This document shows, piece by piece, positions 1 to 8,253 of a DNA stretch of 64,000 nt. Source of the DNA: Cohnella sp. OV330 (GTDB lineage: Bacteria; Bacillota; Bacilli; Paenibacillales; Paenibacillaceae). Location: NCBI RefSeq assembly GCF_900112065.1, contig NZ_FOKE01000018.1, positions 1 through 64,000 of the forward strand, in the 5' to 3' direction. The position numbers and the translations under genes were made by a program. Within the stretch, counting starts at the first letter, position 1. Each line of letters starts with the position of its first letter. The notes under the pieces are model-generated. The model was not told the DNA's origin, did not search any database, and saw only the letters and a program-made list of their open reading frames with translations.

Positions 1-37
1 CGAAAGGCTTCAGCGTCCGTTTGTTTTAACGCTCGAT

Positions 38-57
38 GTTCAGTTTTCAAGGAGCAA
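38..57 (-). promoter_or_regulatory. rRNA operon leader element (boxA-like region)
   Basis: The minus strand reads TTGCTCCTTGAAAACTGAAC, close to the sequence found before 16S rRNA genes in Bacillus and Paenibacillus. It is the main reason for calling this end of the window an rrn leader. A 16S gene should begin within a few hundred bases to the left of the window. Confidence 0.6.
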
Positions 58-102
58 TCTCGTTCGTCGCTCGCGACATTGCCTCGCAACGGCGACTTTT
101 AT

Positions 103-132
103 AATATATCACAGCGGGCCCAGACCTTGCAA
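103..132 (-). promoter_or_regulatory. rRNA operon promoter P2
   Basis: On the minus strand TTGCAA (132-127) is followed after 18 bp by TATATT (108-103), about 100 bp downstream of P1 and in the same direction. Confidence 0.5.
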
Positions 133-208
133 CTTGTAAGATATGTAAATCATCTTATTCTTTGCCGCAAGCGCTTGTCCGCTCTCCCCTTCAGGAGGGG
201 CGTTAGAT

Positions 209-238
209 AATTTATCACATTCCGTCGTAAATCGTCAA
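209..238 (-). promoter_or_regulatory. rRNA operon promoter P1
   Basis: On the minus strand TTGACG (238-233) is followed after 18 bp by TAAATT (214-209). It is the upstream member of a tandem pair pointing left, out of the window, as is usual for rrn operons of Bacilli. The rRNA genes themselves are not in the window. Confidence 0.6.
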
Positions 239-288
239 CCCTTAATTTCGCTATCTTTTAATCTTTATTTCGCCGCGTTGATGGCCCT

Positions 289-513
289 TCAAGAGCGTTG
301 ATTGCGAAGCCCCGACGCATACCTGGACAGCTCCCTCGGCGCCGCGATCCTCGCATACATTCTAAAGATCGTCTTGTACCTCTTAAAGATCGCTTCCTTC
401 ACGGGACCTTCCATTCTCCGGTCTCCCAGATCAAGCAGCATCTCGTCGAGTTCCTTGCGAAGCATATAGTCAAGCTCTCTGCATTCCTTGTCGTTGAACA
501 TCATTCCCAGCAT
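289..513 (-). CDS. Conserved small hypothetical protein
   Basis: A 74-residue charged protein with no signal peptide or membrane segment. Residues 6-34 are rich in Glu, Asp, Lys, Arg and Leu and look alpha-helical. AGGAGG lies 11 bases before the ATG, so the start is supported. It stands alone between the rRNA operon promoters and the SpoIIM-like gene, transcribed toward the rRNA operon. I do not recognise a family and assign no function. Confidence 0.65.
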   Translation of the reverse strand: MLGMMFNDKECRELDYMLRKELDEMLLDLGDRRMEGPVKEAIFKRYKTIFRMYARIAAPRELSRYASGLRNQRS

Positions 514-626
514 ACTACCGTAGGCCTCCTGTGCAATCCCAGCATCGCGTGCGGCGGTCCGCCTTTAAGCGTTTTACTGTTATGCACCAATTCAGCCTGA
601 TTTATGACAGAGAACTACGCAAAAAA

Positions 627-1235
627 TCAGGACTTCACCAGATAAAGCGTCAGCGTGCTCTCGATCGCCGCCGCCGCAAGCAGCAAAAGCGCCACCACGA
701 CATAGATCGCTACCGAGCCTTTCATCGCTTCGGCGAATCTTGCCCAAGGCGTTGGCTTGCCCGTCAAGGAACGTCCGATGCCCTGCAGCAGCCGAACGCC
801 AAGCAAAATGCCGTATGCACCCGCGAGAAATACGGCCGGCAGCTCCAGTATGCCGTGCGGCAATATTCCTTTCACGATCAACGACCAAAGGTCGGCACCT
901 TCATTCGCCAACTGTCCGAACAGATAGCCCATGACCAATCCGTTTAACGCCAGCGTAAACAACGGCATGATGCATACCGCAATCCCGAGGTACATCGCGA
1001 ATGCCGTAGCAACGAGATTGTTGACAAGAATCAGCCAGAACATCGAAAGGCTCACATTGTCGGATTCATTAGCCTGCTTGGCGATTTTGCTTATGCCTTC
1101 GAGCTGTCTATCCAGCCAGCCGATGTCTCCGTTCGACATGGCGCCGACGAACAGGCCGGCCAAAAAGATGACGGCTGCCGCCCAGAAGTAAGGCTTGACG
1201 TCGGTCCACGCTTGCAGAAGCGTTTTTTTGATCAA
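627..1235 (-). CDS. SpoIIM/DUF95-family integral membrane protein
   Basis: Predicted polytopic membrane protein of about 202 residues. Hydrophobic segments follow an amphipathic N-terminus, and a central LPHGILELPAVFLAG stretch is typical of the DUF95 (stage II sporulation protein M) family. SpoIIM of B. subtilis joins SpoIID and SpoIIP in the engulfment machinery, but many DUF95 proteins are paralogues, so a role here is inference from the sporulation neighbours. The reading frame runs upstream to an ATG at 1274 with no visible ribosome site. GGGGAG seven bases before a TTG at 1235 fits better, and the protein would then begin with Leu-Ile-Lys-Lys-Thr. The gene is divergent from pdaB. Confidence 0.75.
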   Translation of the reverse strand: MIKKTLLQAWTDVKPYFWAAAVIFLAGLFVGAMSNGDIGWLDRQLEGISKIAKQANESDNVSLSMFWLILVNNLVATAFAMYLGIAVCIMPLFTLALNGLVMGYLFGQLANEGADLWSLIVKGILPHGILELPAVFLAGAYGILLGVRLLQGIGRSLTGKPTPWARFAEAMKGSVAIYVVVALLLLAAAAIESTLTLYLVKS

Positions 1236-1260
1236 ATTGAATCTCCCCTTCGCGACCGTA

Positions 1261-1290
1261 TCATAACTTGCCATGGGTCAAGCATACATT
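1261..1290 (+). promoter_or_regulatory. Candidate sigma-E promoter of pdaB
   Basis: TCATAACT (1261-1268), a 14-bp spacer, then CATACATT (1283-1290). Both elements resemble the sigma-E pattern of B. subtilis, where pdaB is a mother-cell sporulation gene. It lies about 65 bp before the pdaB ATG and overlaps the region before spoIIM-like. Confidence 0.5.
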
Positions 1291-1355
1291 GCAATTAGAA
1301 CAAGCTGTAGCGTCCAAGCCTTATTCTAACTTCTAATCGAGAGGGGATCGGAATC

Positions 1356-2141
1356 ATGAACTACTTTTTCGTATGGAGCGGCCGCCGCATCAAGCGGTAC
1401 TTTTTCCTCACGCTCGCCGTATTGCTGTCCGCGGGGGTGATCTGGACCGAAAGGGACAATATCAGCGTATTCGCCCCGCATCCGCCGGCTGCCGTATACA
1501 GCGTGCCGACGGACCGCAAAATCGTCGCGCTGACGTTCGATATTAGCTGGGGCGATAAAAGAGCGCAGCCGATTTTGGACATCCTTAAAGAGAAGAACGT
1601 GAAAAACGTGACGTTTTTCCTCTCTTCGCCTTGGAGCAAGACGCATCCGGACATCGTCCAGAACATCGTGGACGGCGGCTATGAGATCGGCAGTCACGGC
1701 CATAAGCACGTGAATTACAGCCAACTGAGCGACGATGAGATCCGCAAGCAGATCCAAACCGCGCACGGCATGCTTTCCGACCAAACCGGCAAAAGCCCGA
1801 ATCTGATCCGGATGCCGAACGGCGACTTCGACAAGCGGGTATTAAGAATCGCGGAGGACATGAATTACAAAGTCATTCAATGGGATACGGATTCGCTGGA
1901 CTGGAAAAACCCCGGCGTCAACACGATCGTGCAGCGCGTCGTGACCAAAGCCCACCCCGGGGACATCATTCTGCTGCATGCCAGCGATTCCTGCCTCCAA
2001 ACGCATGAAGCGCTGCCGCAAATCATCGATCAATTGCGAGCCAAAGGGTATGAATTCGTCACGGTCTCCCAGTTGATGAGCCAGACGGACACCAAAGGAC
2101 ACACGGTTCAAGACAAGCAGACGTGGAACCAAGTCGCCTAA
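1356..2141 (+). CDS. pdaB: Sporulation polysaccharide deacetylase PdaB
   Basis: 261-residue NodB-fold protein with one N-terminal membrane anchor (residues 15-30), matching PdaB (YbaN) in length and start. The NodB motifs are visible: TFDISWGD around residue 60 in place of the usual TFDDG, HGHKH with the two metal-binding His residues around 115, and RMPNGD around 150. The altered first motif suggests weak or changed deacetylase activity. In B. subtilis PdaB is needed to maintain spores after late sporulation. GAGGGG precedes the ATG. The gene converges on kbaA with a 14-bp gap and has a sigma-E-like promoter upstream. Confidence 0.93.
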   Translation: MNYFFVWSGRRIKRYFFLTLAVLLSAGVIWTERDNISVFAPHPPAAVYSVPTDRKIVALTFDISWGDKRAQPILDILKEKNVKNVTFFLSSPWSKTHPDIVQNIVDGGYEIGSHGHKHVNYSQLSDDEIRKQIQTAHGMLSDQTGKSPNLIRMPNGDFDKRVLRIAEDMNYKVIQWDTDSLDWKNPGVNTIVQRVVTKAHPGDIILLHASDSCLQTHEALPQIIDQLRAKGYEFVTVSQLMSQTDTKGHTVQDKQTWNQVA

Positions 2142-2155
2142 TTGCCGATGAGCCG

Positions 2156-2779
2156 CTAGTGGCTTCCCGCTTCGGTCTTGACCTTCTGCGCCGTGCCCGG
2201 CACGGTCAATATATGGTGCAGACGCAGAATCTGATACGCGTTGCAGACGAAGATCGGTACCAACGTAAACGTCAGCTGCGTCCACAGTCCCCCTGACCTG
2301 AAGCCGGGCAAGCCCTCGATCGTCGTGACGGCGATCATGAAAAACAGGGTCGGGATCCAAGCGCCCGCCGTCGTCTCCTTCGCCTTGCGCCAGGCGACCG
2401 CGAGCGCCCCGGCCGACAGCAGAAGCGGCACGATCCAAAACGCATGGGGCGGAAACTCGCTGTCATGCGTCCAGTATACGATCTCCGCCAGCACGAATAA
2501 CGCCACGAAGCCTTGAAGCGCCACCCACAGATACGGACGCTTGATAATACTTCGGGCAATGTAGTTAAGCATTAGGTACGCAAAAAAGCCCATATGCGCG
2601 AAAGCGCCGAACGAAAGGCCCGCCAGCGCCATCATAATCAAATTAAACGCCCAGCCTCGCGCGCCGCCGATTTGAAAATCCGGGTCGCATACCATCATCA
2701 CGACGCCGGTAATCAAAGCGGCTCCGCCGCCGATGAGGATCGTCGTGCCGAACAAGGTCATCCATTTACGCAAATTCAA
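2156..2779 (-). CDS. kbaA: KinB signalling pathway activation protein KbaA
   Basis: About 207 residues with six or so hydrophobic segments, agreeing in length with KbaA, a membrane protein required for the KinB branch of the sporulation phosphorelay. The open frame extends upstream, but GGGGGAGG seven bases before a TTG at 2779 fixes the start; the protein then begins Met-Asn-Leu-Arg-Lys-Trp. Its position between gerD and pdaB is the same as in B. subtilis, which is strong support. It is divergent from gerD. How it acts on KinB is not visible from sequence. Confidence 0.88.
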   Translation of the reverse strand: MNLRKWMTLFGTTILIGGGAALITGVVMMVCDPDFQIGGARGWAFNLIMMALAGLSFGAFAHMGFFAYLMLNYIARSIIKRPYLWVALQGFVALFVLAEIVYWTHDSEFPPHAFWIVPLLLSAGALAVAWRKAKETTAGAWIPTLFFMIAVTTIEGLPGFRSGGLWTQLTFTLVPIFVCNAYQILRLHHILTVPGTAQKVKTEAGSH

Positions 2780-2870
2780 TTGTATTCCTCCCCCGTCAGT
2801 ACACAAACATTTTACCATGTCCGCCCCAAAAAGCCATGAAGTCTTCCTTATAATCGGCCTCCGGAAGTCG

Positions 2871-2877
2871 CATACTA
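2871..2877 (+). promoter_or_regulatory. Candidate sigma-G minus-10 element of gerD
   Basis: CATACTA matches the sigma-G minus-10 consensus and lies 34 bp before the gerD ATG. The minus-35 position (around CTTATA) is a poor match, so the call rests on the minus-10 and on gerD being forespore-expressed in B. subtilis. Confidence 0.4.
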
Positions 2878-2911
2878 CGATCAAATTACCGGAAAGGGTG
2901 ATGATCGCATT

Positions 2912-3598
2912 ATGCGGCTTCGCTTGTGGTGGACCGGCCTCGCCCTCACGGCCGTCATCCTGCTCTCTTCCTGCGGTCCGGAATCCAGCGCCAGCAGCGA
3001 GCAGATGAGCTATAAAGACGTCAAATCGATGGTGATCGACATCCTGGGCTCCCAGGAAGCGCAAGAAGCACTGGATAAAGCATCGACGGAAAAGTACGGA
3101 ACCAGCTCCCTGCACGCGCAATCCTTGACGCCTTCCGACCAGGAACAGATCCGGACGGCCGTGAAGGACGTGCTGACCTCTTCCAATTATTCGAAGGTGC
3201 TACGCGAGATCATGACCGACACGAAGTTCGCGGGCGAATTCGCCAAGGCCGTCAGTAAGGACAACAAGCAGATCCACAAAGAACTGCTCAAGGATCCGAC
3301 ATATCAACAGGAGCTCGTGAGCGTATTTAAAACGGGCGACATGAAAACCGTGCTGTTCGAGACGACCAAGACGGCCGAATACCGCAAGCAAATGATGAGC
3401 GCGGTCGGCGAAGCGATTCAAAATCCGGTGTTCAAGCTTGAGCTCATGAAGATCCTGCAGGACGTCGTCAAGGAAGAACTGACGCCGAAGCCTGAAGATT
3501 CTAAAGGCGGATCGTCATCAGGCGGCGGGGAAAGCGGCGGCCAAAGCGGCGGCGGCGAAGGCGGCGACCAACAGTCCGAAAGCGGCGGCGGCCAATAA
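2912..3598 (+). CDS. gerD: Spore germination lipoprotein GerD
   Basis: 228 residues. The N-terminus has Arg residues, a hydrophobic core and a lipobox ending in Cys21 (LSSC), so a lipid-anchored spore inner-membrane protein is expected. The middle (about 35-190) is helical and charged, as in GerD, which clusters germinant receptors in the germinosome. The last 30 residues are almost entirely Gly, Ser, Glu and Gln, a low-complexity tail probably exposed and disordered. A purine-rich GGAAAGGG lies before the ATG. Neighbours kbaA and salA match the B. subtilis order. Confidence 0.92.
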   Translation: MRLRLWWTGLALTAVILLSSCGPESSASSEQMSYKDVKSMVIDILGSQEAQEALDKASTEKYGTSSLHAQSLTPSDQEQIRTAVKDVLTSSNYSKVLREIMTDTKFAGEFAKAVSKDNKQIHKELLKDPTYQQELVSVFKTGDMKTVLFETTKTAEYRKQMMSAVGEAIQNPVFKLELMKILQDVVKEELTPKPEDSKGGSSSGGGESGGQSGGGEGGDQQSESGGGQ

Positions 3599-3628
3599 CT
3601 TGTACGCATGAAGAACGAGGAACGCTGC

Positions 3629-3675
3629 AAAAAAACAACCGTCGGCGCAAGATGCGCCGGCGGTTGTTCTTGTTT
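3629..3675. terminator. Bidirectional terminator between gerD and salA
   Basis: A 15-bp stem (3634-3648 with 3654-3668, one G-T pair) with a five-base loop. It is flanked by an A run on the left and a T-rich run on the right, so it can serve both convergent genes. Confidence 0.85.
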
Positions 3676-4802
3676 TATTTGCCGCAGCGGGCAATGACTT
3701 CGTCCGCGAGGGCTAAATATTCACGGCCAGTCGGATGGTCGGCTTTGTATACGGACGGCGAGTAATCCGGCTCAGAAGGATGATTGTCCGGCGCGCCCAG
3801 CGGAAATTGCGCAAGCAGCGACGTATGCAGCGTATCGGCCAGCATGCCGCCGCCGCCTCTTCCGAACACATAATCGCGCTCGCCGTTTTTCTCGTACCAA
3901 GCCATGTTTTCGACGACGCCGATGATTTCGTGCTCGGTCTTGATCGCCATCGCGCCGGCTCGCGCAGCGACGAAGGCCGCGGTCGCATGTGGCGTCGTCA
4001 CGATGATCTCCTTGCTCTTCGGCAGCATCTGATGCACATCCAGCGCGATATCGCCCGTCCCCGGCGGCAGATCGAGCAGCAGGTAATCGAGCTCGCCCCA
4101 GTCGATATCGGCAAAGAAGTTGCGAAGCATCTTCCCGAGCATCGGTCCGCGCCAGACGATCGGGCTGTTGTCCTCGACAAAAAAGCCCATCGACATAATC
4201 TTGACGCCGAACCGTTCGATCGGCTTGATCTTGTCGCCGACCTGCTCCGGCCGCTCTTCGATGCCCATCATGTCCGGCACGCTGAAGCCGTAAATATCGC
4301 CGTCGATCAATCCGACGCGCTTGCCGCGGCGTGATAGCGCGACGGCCAGGTTCACCGTCACCGTAGACTTGCCTACGCCGCCCTTGCCGCTCGCAATGGC
4401 GATGGAGACGACATCGCTGTCCGGTCTCAGCAGCGGATTGTGCTCCAGTCCCGCGCTGTGTCCCTTGACCGGCGCCGCCGCCTCTTTCTTCGCCCCGGCC
4501 GCTGCCGCAGCCTCTGCTTGTCCGCCCTCGCGGCGCGAATGCGCCTCGCTCTGCTCATGCTCCGTCATCGTCCGAATCCGCACATGAGGCTTGCCCGCAT
4601 GGATGGCGGCTAATGCCGCCGCGATCTCGGACTCGAGACGCGCCGCCTCCGCGATGCTGTCCGGATGGAGCACGGCCGTCAGCGAGATGCCGGTGTCGCG
4701 GACGACGATATCCCTGAGCAAGCCCAACCGGGCAAGAGGCTGCTTCAAGGATGGATCTTCTAGCCCCTTTAGCGCCTCGATTACTTCTTCTCTCGTTGCC
4801 AT
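3675..4802 (-). CDS. salA: Mrp/SalA family P-loop ATPase
   Basis: 375 residues. An N-terminal MIP18/DUF59-like domain (residues 1-85), a low-complexity Ala/Glu-rich linker, then an Mrp/NBP35 nucleotide-binding domain with the deviant Walker A GKGGVGKST around residue 141 and a PPGTGD switch. Proteins of this family carry Fe-S clusters or, in B. subtilis SalA, influence expression of scoC and exoproteases. GGAGG precedes the ATG at 4802 by 12 bases; a TTG four codons earlier would sit directly on the ribosome site and is rejected. It lies downstream of cwlD but has its own promoter. Confidence 0.9.
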   Translation of the reverse strand: MATREEVIEALKGLEDPSLKQPLARLGLLRDIVVRDTGISLTAVLHPDSIAEAARLESEIAAALAAIHAGKPHVRIRTMTEHEQSEAHSRREGGQAEAAAAAGAKKEAAAPVKGHSAGLEHNPLLRPDSDVVSIAIASGKGGVGKSTVTVNLAVALSRRGKRVGLIDGDIYGFSVPDMMGIEERPEQVGDKIKPIERFGVKIMSMGFFVEDNSPIVWRGPMLGKMLRNFFADIDWGELDYLLLDLPPGTGDIALDVHQMLPKSKEIIVTTPHATAAFVAARAGAMAIKTEHEIIGVVENMAWYEKNGERDYVFGRGGGGMLADTLHTSLLAQFPLGAPDNHPSEPDYSPSVYKADHPTGREYLALADEVIARCGK

Positions 4803-4846
4803 TCGCGTTTCCAACCTCCAACCGTTGCGCGTTATCTTGAGTGTCC

Positions 4847-4855
4847 ATTATAGCA
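4847..4855 (-). promoter_or_regulatory. Extended minus-10 promoter of salA
   Basis: Minus strand TGCTATAAT, a perfect minus-10 with the TG extension, 45 bp upstream of the salA start. No good minus-35 is seen, as usual for extended minus-10 promoters. Confidence 0.6.
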
Positions 4856-4908
4856 CAATCGCGCGCGGCGAATGTGTGTCCGAGCGCTGCGTCTTCGTAT
4901 CGAAATTT

Positions 4909-5715
4909 CTAATCGACGGCCTTAGACGGTGCCGACTTGCCCTCTCCCTCGGCGTATCTGAGAATGCCTCTATAGAGGGCTGCCGCTACCTTCGTCTGAT
5001 ACGCTTTACCGGCAAGCAGGCGCGATTCCTCGGGATTGGACAAAAAGCCGACTTCGACGAGTGCCGCCGGCATCTTCAACGCCTTCAAGAGATATACGTT
5101 GTCCTTGGTCAGCGCCACGCGATTCGTGTTGCCCACGGACTCCCGGATCTCGGCTTGCACTAATGTCGCGAGTCGAGCGCCTTCCGCGTTGGACGGATAA
5201 TAAAACGTCTGCGCGCCGGACCACTTGGCCGAAGGTACGCTATTCATATGGATCGTGAGGGCAAGATACGGATTTTTCCCGTTAATCGTCGCGGTCCGAT
5301 TAATCAGATCCTGGGTTTTCCGCTTCGAATAGCCCTTAACTTCGGACCCCGCCAGATCATGATCGCCCTCGCGCGTTAAATAGACGACCGCTCCCGCTTG
5401 TTGAAGGTAATCGCGCAGCTGCAGCACGAGCGCCATGTTGATATCTTTCTCGATCAAGCCGTCGCGGCTCACCGCGCCTCCGTCCACGCCGCCGTGTCCG
5501 GCGTCCAGCACGACCGTCTTGCCCGTGAGCGGCGTCTTCAAATAGCTCTGACCTCCGGTCTCCAGCGCAGGAATCTCCGCCCATAGCAGAGCGCTAAGAA
5601 GCGCGACAAGCCCTGCCACGGCCCCGAGACGTACGGCTCCTTTGCGGGTGATCCATACGATGATTCTCATGGGATGTTTGTTGCGCGAATAACGGTGCCG
5701 CTCGATTTGCCGCAT
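4909..5715 (-). CDS. cwlD: Germination-specific N-acetylmuramoyl-L-alanine amidase CwlD
   Basis: 268 residues: an N-terminal membrane segment (about 25-45), then an Amidase_3 domain with the zinc motif LDAGHGG, a catalytic Glu in LIEKDIN, the His in TIHMNS and the C-terminal Glu in LVEVGF. CwlD, with PdaA, makes muramic-delta-lactam in spore cortex so that lytic enzymes can act at germination. The ATG at 5715 is preceded by AGGGTGG at eight bases; that site is also the 3' arm of the sat terminator (see findings). A later ATG (Met-Arg-Ile-Ile) has no ribosome site. Confidence 0.92.
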   Translation of the reverse strand: MRQIERHRYSRNKHPMRIIVWITRKGAVRLGAVAGLVALLSALLWAEIPALETGGQSYLKTPLTGKTVVLDAGHGGVDGGAVSRDGLIEKDINMALVLQLRDYLQQAGAVVYLTREGDHDLAGSEVKGYSKRKTQDLINRTATINGKNPYLALTIHMNSVPSAKWSGAQTFYYPSNAEGARLATLVQAEIRESVGNTNRVALTKDNVYLLKALKMPAALVEVGFLSNPEESRLLAGKAYQTKVAAALYRGILRYAEGEGKSAPSKAVD

Positions 5716-5717
5716 TA

Positions 5718-5771
5718 TAAAAACCACCCTGTCCATTTGATGTACGATACATCTTATGGGACAGGGTGGTT
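5718..5771 (-). terminator. Terminator of sat, overlapping the cwlD ribosome-binding site
   Basis: A perfect 13-bp stem (5722-5734 with 5759-5771) encloses a smaller 6-bp hairpin (5739-5744 with 5748-5753). On the minus strand it is followed by TTTTTATAAT. The 3' arm contains AGGGTGG, the presumed ribosome site of cwlD. Confidence 0.8.
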
Positions 5772-5785
5772 ATTTATGATCGGAC

Positions 5786-6964
5786 TTAACGGGCAGCCGT
5801 CTCGGCGGACGCCGACATGCCTTCGATCAGGATCTGAGCGACTTCGGGTCTCGAGAACTCAGGCGGCGGGCAAATGCCGTCGCGCAGCAAAGCGCGAACC
5901 TTCGTGCCGGACAGCGTCAGATGCTCTTCTTTGTCGTGCGGGCACGTTTTGCTCGAAGCCATGTTGCCGCATTTCTTGCAGAAGAAGCTGTGCTCGAAAA
6001 ACAGCGGCGTAATGCCGAGCTCGTCTGCCGCAAAGGATTTGAGCAGATCTTGCGCTTCATACGTACCGTAGTAATCGCCAACGCCGGCGTGGTCGCGACC
6101 GACGATGAAGTGCGTGCAGCCGTAGTTTTTGCGGACCATGGCATGGAAAATGGCCTCGCGGGGACCCGCATAGCGCATCGCCGCCGGGAAGACGCCCAGG
6201 AAGACGCGATCTTTCGGATAGTAGTTCTCGAGCAAGGCCACGTAAGAGCGCATGCGAACGTTAGCCGGTACGTCGTCGGACTTGGTCTCGCCCACGAGCG
6301 GGTTCAGGAAGAGCGCGTCGACGATCTCCATCGCGCACTTCTGGATGTACTCGTGCGCGCGGTGAACCGGATTGCGCGTCTGGAAGCCGACGACCGTGCG
6401 CCAGCCCTTCTCCGCGAAGATCCGACGCGTCTCGGCCGGGTCGAAGTAGTATTCGCCGAACTTCTCCGGCTGCGGACGGTTCAGCACCTGAATCGGGCCG
6501 CCGACGTAGACGTTCGGACGCTCCATCAGCTTGACGACGCCCGGATGAGCCAGATCGTCGGTCTTGAACACTTGTAGCGCTTCGTGCTTCTTGTCCGGCG
6601 TAAAGATGCTCTCGATATCGATGATGCCGTACACGATGCCATCTTGATCTCCGACGAGCGCAACGCGATCGCCGACCGCGAGGTCGCCTGCCTGCTCCTC
6701 GTTCACCGTCAGCGTGATTGGAATGCTCCATACCGTGCCGTCAGCGAGACGCATACGGTCGACGACGCTCTTGTAATCCTGCTCGTTCAAAAAGCCTGTC
6801 AGCGGACTGAATGCGCCGACGCCGATGAGATCGAGGTCAGAGATCGTCCAAGCATTGACGGGGATCGACTTGAGACTGCCGGCTTGCGCGAGCAGTTGCT
6901 CTCTCGTAGCACCTTCAAGCACGCGGTTGACCAATACGCCGCCGTGCGGCTGAATCGTACTCAT
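5786..6964 (-). CDS. sat: Sulfate adenylyltransferase (ATP sulfurylase)
   Basis: 392 residues. It makes adenosine 5'-phosphosulfate (APS) and pyrophosphate from sulfate and ATP, the first step of assimilation. Visible motifs are [12 protein letters not shown] (nucleotide-binding QTRN and HxxH signature, about 195-206), [12 protein letters not shown] around 290, and a four-residue zinc site CKKCGN...CPH near 335. Length agrees with bacterial Sat. AAAGGAG lies 13 bases before the ATG. It follows cysH by about 30 bp and is probably cotranscribed. No APS kinase gene is present. Confidence 0.95.
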   Translation of the reverse strand: MSTIQPHGGVLVNRVLEGATREQLLAQAGSLKSIPVNAWTISDLDLIGVGAFSPLTGFLNEQDYKSVVDRMRLADGTVWSIPITLTVNEEQAGDLAVGDRVALVGDQDGIVYGIIDIESIFTPDKKHEALQVFKTDDLAHPGVVKLMERPNVYVGGPIQVLNRPQPEKFGEYYFDPAETRRIFAEKGWRTVVGFQTRNPVHRAHEYIQKCAMEIVDALFLNPLVGETKSDDVPANVRMRSYVALLENYYPKDRVFLGVFPAAMRYAGPREAIFHAMVRKNYGCTHFIVGRDHAGVGDYYGTYEAQDLLKSFAADELGITPLFFEHSFFCKKCGNMASSKTCPHDKEEHLTLSGTKVRALLRDGICPPPEFSRPEVAQILIEGMSASAETAAR

Positions 6965-6994
6965 TAGAATGTTGCTGCTCCTTTCGAAAGCCTT

Positions 6995-7687
6995 TTATTT
7001 GTGCAGACCGCATTCGGTCTTCTCTTGACCGGCCCAGCGTCCGGCGCGCGGATCTTCGCCGGGCATGACCTGGCGCGTGCAATATTCGCATCCGATGCTC
7101 GGATAGTGGTTGTCGTGAAGTGCATTATAGATAATATTGTTGGAACGGATGTAGTTCCATACGTCGTCGCTCGTCCACGAGGCGATCGGATTGAACTTCA
7201 CCAGGCCGAACTTGGTGTCGTATTCGACCTTCTTAGCGTTGGCGCGCGTAGGCGCCTGATCGCGGCGAATACCCGTGATCCAAGCTTCGTATTGGCCCAG
7301 AATGCGGGTCAGCGGCTCGACCTTCCGGATATTGCAGCAGGCATTGGCGTCAGCCTTCCAGAGTTCGGGACCATGCTGCTCGGCCTGCTCTTCAGGCGTG
7401 ATGAGCGGACTGACGCGGACGAACTCCAGGTTATAATAAGCCGCGAGCTTGTCGCGAGTCTCGTACGTTTCTTTGAAGTGAAAATCGGTGTCCAGGTAAA
7501 AAATATCGGTCTTCGGACTGATCTTCTGCAGCATATCGACCAGTACGACGTCCTCCGCGCCGAAGCTGCAGGCGAACGTGATGTTCGGGAACGTCTCGAC
7601 CGCCCAACGGATAACCGTCTCCGGAGAAGCATGCTCGAATTCTTCCGCTTTTTCGCGGATGAGCGCTTCTTTTTCAAGCAAATTCAT
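6995..7687 (-). CDS. cysH: Adenylyl-sulfate reductase, iron-sulfur type (CysH)
   Basis: 230 residues of the PAPS/APS reductase family. It reduces APS (or PAPS) to sulfite with thioredoxin. Features are the PP-loop-like CSFGAEDVV (about 42), DTDFHFKET, the paired Cys of ACCNIRKVEP and the CEYC pair, which together ligate a 4Fe-4S cluster, and the catalytic C-terminal ECGLH. The cluster residues favour APS as substrate, consistent with sat and no cysC beside it. GGGGG stands eight bases before the ATG at 7687; the GTG two codons upstream is too close. Confidence 0.93.
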   Translation of the reverse strand: MNLLEKEALIREKAEEFEHASPETVIRWAVETFPNITFACSFGAEDVVLVDMLQKISPKTDIFYLDTDFHFKETYETRDKLAAYYNLEFVRVSPLITPEEQAEQHGPELWKADANACCNIRKVEPLTRILGQYEAWITGIRRDQAPTRANAKKVEYDTKFGLVKFNPIASWTSDDVWNYIRSNNIIYNALHDNHYPSIGCEYCTRQVMPGEDPRAGRWAGQEKTECGLHK

Positions 7688-7743
7688 TTTCACTACCCCC
7701 TGTTGACAAGTAGGTGATGCAATTCGATGCTTTAGTCTAAAAA

Positions 7744-7772
7744 ATTATACGCTTCCTGATCGGAATATACAA
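7744..7772 (-). promoter_or_regulatory. Promoter of cysH-sat
   Basis: Minus strand TTGTAT (7772-7767), 17 bp, TATAAT (7749-7744). The start of transcription would be about 50 nt before cysH. The leader is too short for an S-box riboswitch and none is seen. Confidence 0.7.
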
Positions 7773-7787
7773 GAATAAAATCGGCAT

Positions 7788-7828
7788 AAAAAAGCCTCGA
7801 CGAGCGTCCGAAGACGCCGCAGAGGCTT
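7788..7828 (-). terminator. Terminator of rplM-rpsI
   Basis: Minus strand AAGCCTC ... GAGGCTT stem (7828-7822 with 7798-7792) containing an inner GCGTC-TTCG-GACGC tetraloop hairpin, followed by a T run. Confidence 0.85.
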
Positions 7829-7840
7829 GAAGAGCAAGGA

Positions 7841-8233
7841 TTAACGCTTGGAGAACTGAGGCGCACGGCGTGCAGCCTTGAGTCCGTACTTCTTACGTTC
7901 CTTCATGCGCGGATCGCGCGTCAGGAAGCCGGCCTTCTTCAGCGAGCCGCGAAGCTCTGGATCGGCCTTCAGAAGAGCGCGGGAAATGCCGTGACGGATC
8001 GCGCCGGCTTGACCGGCGATGCCGCCGCCGTTGGCCAATACGATGATGTCGTATTTGCCGGTGGTCTCGGTCAGGTTCAGCGGTTGCTTAACGATCAGCT
8101 TCAGCGTCTCCAGACCGAAGTACTCGTTGATGTCGCGCTTGTTGATCACGATGCGGCCTTCGCCGGGCACGAGACGTACGCGCGCTACCGAATGCTTGCG
8201 TCGGCCAGTTCCGATGTATTGCACTTGAGCCAT
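7841..8233 (-). CDS. rpsI: 30S ribosomal protein S9
   Basis: 130 residues, standard bacterial length. The C-terminal tail ends in APQFSKR, the basic extension that reaches the ribosomal P site. The N-terminal [16 protein letters not shown] block is diagnostic. GGGAGG precedes the ATG. It follows rplM by 20 bp, the usual rplM-rpsI pair. Confidence 0.98.
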   Translation of the reverse strand: MAQVQYIGTGRRKHSVARVRLVPGEGRIVINKRDINEYFGLETLKLIVKQPLNLTETTGKYDIIVLANGGGIAGQAGAIRHGISRALLKADPELRGSLKKAGFLTRDPRMKERKKYGLKAARRAPQFSKR

Positions 8234-8253
8234 TGGTAGGTCCTCCCTCTCGA

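Noticed and set aside
2780-3121. N-terminal extension of KbaA to 321 residues
   Set aside because: Runs antisense through the gerD start and lacks a ribosome site; the TTG at 2779 has an excellent one and gives the family length.
7688-7840. SAM (S-box) riboswitch before cysH
   Set aside because: The promoter lies only about 50 bases before the start codon, leaving no room for the aptamer, and no S-box core is visible.
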